A stretch of DNA of 64,000 bases from positions 105,061-169,060 of the forward strand of contig CAYVQF010000007.1 of assembly GCA_964454015.1 (NCBI GenBank), in the 5' to 3' direction. The notes under the pieces were generated by a model. It did no database searches. It saw only the letters and a list, made by a program, of their open reading frames with translations, and was not told the origin of the DNA. Every line of letters begins with the position of its first letter. Positions within the stretch are counted from its first letter, which is position 1. Positions 59,987 through 64,000 of the stretch are shown here, piece after piece. This DNA comes from CAYVQF01 sp964454015 (GTDB taxonomy: Bacteria > Myxococcota_A > Bradymonadia > UBA4248). Made by a program: the position numbers and the translations under genes.

Positions 59987-61663
59987 ATGTTTCAGCTCAA
60001 GCTCAGTGGTGTGGTTTTCGTCGTCTTGGCCGTGGTGATAGGTTTTGCCTATTTCTCCCTGTCGAATTCAGTGAGCCAGAGCGTGCTCTGGGGCGAAGCC
60101 GAGCAGAGCCATGTTGCCCAGCGCTCGCTGGCGACTTTGGCGCGCACGGCGGAGGTTGCATTGCAGGCGCGGGTGGAGCCCTTGGTGGAAGACGCCCAGT
60201 TGGTCGAGATCCTTAGCGATCTTCGCACGCGCACGGTGGAAGCGGGCGGCGTGAACGAGCTGAAGCAGCGCGTCACTGGCAACTGGAACCACGCGATTTT
60301 CAACCACCTGATGACCTGGGCCAACGGCTACGAGCAGGAGCTGCGCCGCCGCTACGGGAACTTCGACAGCCGGGATCGCGTGGCGAGCCACCGAGCGGCT
60401 CTTGAACGCGATCCCATCGACTGGTGGGGCGCGCGGCCTGACACCCTGCTGGCTTTTATCTCCATGCCCTTGAAGGGCAACCGCACGGCCTTGGTTTTGG
60501 CAGCCCATGTGAAAGCCGGACAGGAGCTGAGCGGTGGGCGCGACTTTGCAAATGATCTGCCGTTGGTGGCCAGAGCCGAGGCCGAGGGCGTGCCGCAAAC
60601 GGGGGTCATCGTGTGGGATTCCAATGTCTTTGTGGCGGTGGCGGCGCCGGTGCAGGACTTGAGTGGTCAGATCGTCGGGGTGGTGCTGCTGGGTTATCAG
60701 CTTGGCGGTGCGCTGGCGGATCGTTTCGCCGGCGTGCTCAGCCCCAACCAACATGTGGTGTTCTACTATGCCGATCCCTATTTTTCTGGTGGAGATGCCC
60801 CCAAAGGGGTGGCGGCGGACGCCAAGAGCGAGCGCCGACTTTACTCTGACGAAGGTGCGGCTGCGTTGCGCGATCGCTTGCTGACGGCAGAGAGTGTCCC
60901 CCTGATCATTCGGGGCGACAAGGTCAGCGAGGAGGCGCAGCGCGTCGCCTTTGGTGAGCTCCGTCCCCGCCAGGTCTATCGCGCCGAGCTAGAGGGCAAG
61001 AACTATCTGCTGCAACGCGTTCCGTGGCTGAACGACGCCATTCCTCAGGCGGGTTTCATCGTCGTCAGTGATCTCGATGCGGCCATGCGGTCCGTGTCGT
61101 CGCTGAGCCTACACTTGCCCCTGTTGGGCTTTTTGGCCCTGTTCTTTGCGGTCATCGCCATCTTGGTGCTGGTTCGTGCCTACACCAAGCCCCTCGAAGA
61201 AATCGACGTGGGCCTGCAGGAGATTCTGGCTGGGAATAAGGAGTACGTCTTCCGTCCTCGCGATGGGCACCGGCTGCAATCGGCTCTGGGCAATAGCCTC
61301 AACCAAGTGACGGCATTTCTGCAAGGTAAGACCAGCAGTGCCGAATCGGATCAGGCGTGGGATGCGCTGATGGTCGATCTGGAGCCGGAACGCCCGTCGG
61401 TTTATGGCATGCAGGCGGTGGCTGCCGCCAATCCGGTGACGGAGTCGGAAGAGCGCGACAAACTCAACGCGCTCTACAAAGACTACATGGAGAAGCGCGA
61501 AGCCCTGGGTCAGCATGTAGACATGGACTTCGATCGATTCTGTCGCCGCATCAAACGCAATGAGACCACCCTGCGGGAGAAGCACAAGTGCAAAGCGATT
61601 GAGTTCAGCGTGGCCGTGGTGGATGACAAGGTGGTCTTGAAGCCGACGCCCGTGTTCGAGTGA
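59987..61663 (+). CDS. MXAN_5187-like two-helix membrane sensor protein
   Basis: 558 residues from ATG 59987 (AAGGGGG just upstream). A transmembrane helix at 5-27 and a second at about 372-394 bracket an extracytoplasmic domain of about 340 residues. A HAMP-like stretch follows the second helix (YTKPLEEIDVGLQEILAGNKE). The C-terminal 70 residues (LNALYKDYMEKREALGQHVD, then CRRIKRNETTLREKHKCKAI) match the domain shared with myxobacterial MXAN_5187 proteins, a family I recall as uncharacterised. There is no kinase, cyclase or methyl-accepting module, so the output mechanism is unknown. It lies 207 bp after rpoD and 7 bp before ttcA. Confidence 0.75.
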   Translation: MFQLKLSGVVFVVLAVVIGFAYFSLSNSVSQSVLWGEAEQSHVAQRSLATLARTAEVALQARVEPLVEDAQLVEILSDLRTRTVEAGGVNELKQRVTGNWNHAIFNHLMTWANGYEQELRRRYGNFDSRDRVASHRAALERDPIDWWGARPDTLLAFISMPLKGNRTALVLAAHVKAGQELSGGRDFANDLPLVARAEAEGVPQTGVIVWDSNVFVAVAAPVQDLSGQIVGVVLLGYQLGGALADRFAGVLSPNQHVVFYYADPYFSGGDAPKGVAADAKSERRLYSDEGAAALRDRLLTAESVPLIIRGDKVSEEAQRVAFGELRPRQVYRAELEGKNYLLQRVPWLNDAIPQAGFIVVSDLDAAMRSVSSLSLHLPLLGFLALFFAVIAILVLVRAYTKPLEEIDVGLQEILAGNKEYVFRPRDGHRLQSALGNSLNQVTAFLQGKTSSAESDQAWDALMVDLEPERPSVYGMQAVAAANPVTESEERDKLNALYKDYMEKREALGQHVDMDFDRFCRRIKRNETTLREKHKCKAIEFSVAVVDDKVVLKPTPVFE

Positions 61664-61670
61664 GGTTGGG

Positions 61671-62456
61671 GTGGGGCATTTACCTGCGTCGCTAGAGCGC
61701 AAGATTGGCCGTTTGGTTGGCACCTGTGTCGAGGATTTCCGCCTCATCGCGGAGGGAGACCGGGTTCTGGTTGGCTTCTCTGGGGGCAAGGACTCCTGGG
61801 TCCTGCTGCACTTCATGGAGCGGATGCAGCGCGTGGCACCGGTGCGCTTCACTTGGGCCGTCTTTCACCTCAACCAGAGCCAGCCGGACTTTCCGGCCGC
61901 CGAGGCGCTGGAGACGTTGCGTGGCCGTGGCTACGAGGTCCATGTGGAGCATCAGGACACGGCGTCCATCTTGGCGGAGAAGCTCGAGCCGGGTCATAGC
62001 CCGTGTTCGCTGTGCAGTCGTCTGCGTCGGGGCATTCTGTACACCCAGGCCCAGCGCTTGGGTGCGAACAAGATAGCCCTGGGGCATCACCGGGAAGACG
62101 CGATTGAGACCTTGCTGTTGAACTTGTTCTATGCCGGTCAGATCAAAGCCATGCCGGCCTACTTGGACGCTGATGATGGGCGCAACACGGTGATTCGCCC
62201 GCTCCTTTACGTGCCCGAGTCGTTGCTGATCACGGCCGCACGCCTCCTGGAGGTGGAAATCGTCGATCGCAATTTCTGTGGCCAAGGCCCCGAGCGGAAA
62301 CGTGCCGCCATCAAGGCTTGGCTGGCCCAGCTCGAGGCAGACAATCCCAAGGTCAAGGGCAACCTCTTGGGAGCTTTGCAGCGCGTGGTGCCCAGCCATT
62401 TGCTGGATCCCAAGCTCTGGCCGGTGCCGGGCCCGGGGTCATCAGGCGTTGGCTGA
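61671..62456 (+). CDS. ttcA: tRNA 2-thiocytidine-type biosynthesis protein TtcA
   Basis: 261 residues, GTG start at 61671 with GAGG just upstream. PP-loop ATP pyrophosphatase motif SGGKDS lies in VLVGFSGGKDSWVLLHF. PCSLCSRLRRG carries the Cys-x2-Cys of the Fe-S site, and IALGHHREDAIETLLLNL follows, as in TtcA. It thiolates cytidine 32 of certain tRNAs. Its end overlaps the convergent gltX by 15 bases. Confidence 0.92.
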   Translation: MGHLPASLERKIGRLVGTCVEDFRLIAEGDRVLVGFSGGKDSWVLLHFMERMQRVAPVRFTWAVFHLNQSQPDFPAAEALETLRGRGYEVHVEHQDTASILAEKLEPGHSPCSLCSRLRRGILYTQAQRLGANKIALGHHREDAIETLLLNLFYAGQIKAMPAYLDADDGRNTVIRPLLYVPESLLITAARLLEVEIVDRNFCGQGPERKRAAIKAWLAQLEADNPKVKGNLLGALQRVVPSHLLDPKLWPVPGPGSSGVG

Positions 62457-63839
62457 TGCGCTGATCCACTGCGCGGCGCGGCGCAGACGTGCGGCGGTGG
62501 TTTTGGGGCCCAAAAACCAGGCGATTTCATAGATACCCGGTGCCTGAGCGACTCCGGTCATGGCGATGCGTGCCGGTTGGGCGATTTTTCCCAACTTGAG
62601 GCCATGGGCGGCGCAGACCTGGGCAAAGACGGCTTGGATGGCTTCCTCGGTCCAGGCATCGAGGCTCTCGATGGCCGTGGCCAGGTCTTCGAGGGGGGCG
62701 ATCAGGGGTGCCGAGAGGTGTTTCTTGGCGGCTTCGGGATCGTAGGACTCTGGCTCGACGAAGAAGAAGCGCGAAGCCGTCGCGATTTCGCGCAGGTCAT
62801 GGGCGCGGACGCGCATCAGCTCCAGAAGCTTGAGGAACCAGGGGTTCACCTCGGGGCTGAGGCCCAGCTCTGCGTAGAAGGGGAGGGTGAGGGTGGCCAA
62901 GCGCTCGATGGGGATGAGGCGCAGGTGCTGCTCGTTGACCCAAGCCAGCTTGACCTCATCGAAGTTGCCGTTGGCCCGGTTGACCCCGGGCAGATCGAAG
63001 CGCTCGACGATCTCGGCGACGGAGAAGATTTCTTGGTCACCCGAGGACCAGCCCAGGCGCACGATGTAGTTGATGAGTCCCTCTGGGCTGAGCCCCATGG
63101 CGTCGCGGTAATACTCGAGGGATGGGCTGCCTTTGCGTTTGGAGAGGCCGAGGATGCGCGGGGCGTGGGCGAAGCGCGGTGGCGTCGCGCCGAGGGCCTG
63201 ATAGAGGGCGACCTGTTCGTGGGTGTTGTCGATGTGATCGACGCCGCGGATGACGTGGGTGATGGCCATGGCGCGATCGTCGACGACCACTGCGAACTGA
63301 TAGGTCGGCATGCCGTCGGTGCGCAGCATGACGAAGTCGTCGAGCTCTTCGTAGTTTTTGTTGATGCATCCCTGGACACAGTCATCGAAGGAGGTGGGGC
63401 CTTCCAGGGGCATTTTGAAGCGCACCACGTGTTCACCGCAGTCGGGGCCGAGGTTTTTGTCTCGGCAGGTGCGGTCATAACAGGAGCGCCCGACGCGCAG
63501 CCGCATCTCTTCTTTCTTGATTTCCAGGGCCTCGCGGGTGCAGTTGCAGCGGTAGGCCGCGCCCTTGGCGATCAACTCTTCGGCGATGCCGTGGTAGAGG
63601 GGGAGGCGCTGCGACTGGAAGAGGACCTCCTCGTCCCAGTCGAGGCCCAACCACTTGAGGCTGTCGAAAATGACCTGGACGGCGGCCTCGGTCGAACGCT
63701 CGCGATCCGTGTCTTCGATGCGGAGGAGAAAGGTGCCGCCGTGATGCCGCGCGAAGAGCCAATTGAAGAGGGCAGTGCGGGCATTGCCGAGGTGCATGAA
63801 ACCAGTAGGTGAAGGGGCGAAACGAACGCGCACGGTCAT
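62442..63839 (-). CDS. gltX: Glutamyl-tRNA synthetase
   Basis: 465 residues from ATG 63839. The class I HIGH motif is in RFAPSPTGFMHLGNARTALF and the KMSKS equivalent in LGLSKRKGSPSLEYYRD. A zinc-type Cys cluster (RCNCTREAL, then CYDRTCRDKN) is present. GVDHIDNTHEQVALYQALG and NYIVRLGWSSGDQEIF are further conserved blocks. Length is standard. It supplies glutamyl-tRNA, which is also the substrate of HemA encoded at 21-22 kb. The frame is open to 63974 but homology starts at MTVRVRF. Confidence 0.96.
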   Translation of the reverse strand: MTVRVRFAPSPTGFMHLGNARTALFNWLFARHHGGTFLLRIEDTDRERSTEAAVQVIFDSLKWLGLDWDEEVLFQSQRLPLYHGIAEELIAKGAAYRCNCTREALEIKKEEMRLRVGRSCYDRTCRDKNLGPDCGEHVVRFKMPLEGPTSFDDCVQGCINKNYEELDDFVMLRTDGMPTYQFAVVVDDRAMAITHVIRGVDHIDNTHEQVALYQALGATPPRFAHAPRILGLSKRKGSPSLEYYRDAMGLSPEGLINYIVRLGWSSGDQEIFSVAEIVERFDLPGVNRANGNFDEVKLAWVNEQHLRLIPIERLATLTLPFYAELGLSPEVNPWFLKLLELMRVRAHDLREIATASRFFFVEPESYDPEAAKKHLSAPLIAPLEDLATAIESLDAWTEEAIQAVFAQVCAAHGLKLGKIAQPARIAMTGVAQAPGIYEIAWFLGPKTTAARLRRAAQWISASANA

Positions 63840-64000
63840 GGGGCTGAGGACTCCTCGGTGAGAGTTGAGCGATGCGGTGTTCGGACGGGCGTCCGAGGCG
63901 GGATGACCATATGCGATTGGCGCCGAGGAAACAACTGCCGTTGGGGGGCCACAATCCACGACCAAAGCCGGCATGGGGCTTGCTCGTTGTGAATTATTGT

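Overview
This 64 kb window is gene-dense, GC-rich bacterial chromosome, almost entirely housekeeping genes with a minority of lineage-specific envelope and signalling genes. The gene set points to a deltaproteobacterium in the broad sense, most likely Myxococcota or Bradymonadota. The signs are an AgmX/PglI-like protein, a C-terminal domain like that of the MXAN_5187 proteins, zinc-ribbon Ser/Thr kinases, many lipoproteins with acidic or Cys-rich N-termini, FG-GAP/ASPIC lipoproteins, RNase Y, and a long class II NrdJ. No rRNA, tRNA, CRISPR array, IS element or prophage was seen.

Layout. 1-13 kb: an AgmX-like protein (left edge), a small exported protein, a CheY-like regulator, a PQQ-propeller lipoprotein, a methyltransferase overlapping a Nif3-like protein, a PP2C phosphatase fused to a cyclic-nucleotide-binding domain, PlsB, a YkgJ-type cysteine-cluster protein and an HD-GYP response regulator. 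13-18 kb: dnaE and an unrecognised gene. 18.3-22.4 kb: a minus-strand heme cluster hemA - hemCD (fused) - hemB. 22.6-30.4 kb: trxA, the elongasome pair mrdA-rodA, an exported helix-hairpin-helix protein, a large TPR protein and a small lipoprotein. 30.7-38.7 kb: rph-rdgB, a Ser/Thr kinase, a lytic transglycosylase coupled to pgsA, a GNAT enzyme overlapping metG, and an amidase.

38.9-50.4 kb: an aromatic amino acid ammonia-lyase relative with Ala-Cys-Gly in place of the usual Ala-Ser-Gly cofactor triad, preceded by a near-consensus promoter. It is followed on the minus strand by a small helical protein, nrdJ, and the run lolC/E-like - tatB - tatC - zapA - fau - rny. 50.7-57.9 kb is the least ordinary part: a Cys-rich lipoprotein, a divergent TldD/PmbA-family protein overlapping a 68-residue protein that is mostly Tat signal peptide, a small anchored protein, a convergent seven-repeat FG-GAP/ASPIC lipoprotein and an EamA transporter. 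58-64 kb: rpoD, an MXAN_5187-like membrane protein, ttcA and gltX.

Themes. Heme synthesis, cell-wall elongation (PBP2, RodA, amidase, transglycosylase), phospholipid synthesis (PlsB, PgsA), Tat export, and nucleotide supply and hygiene (NrdJ, RdgB, DnaE) are represented by core enzymes. The best leads for new biology are the Cys-type MIO enzyme, the PmbA-like/Tat-peptide cassette, an RRE-like winged-helix domain fused to a cysteine cluster, and two regulatory DNA/RNA structures beside zapA and nrdJ. All functional statements come from reading motifs; no database search was run.
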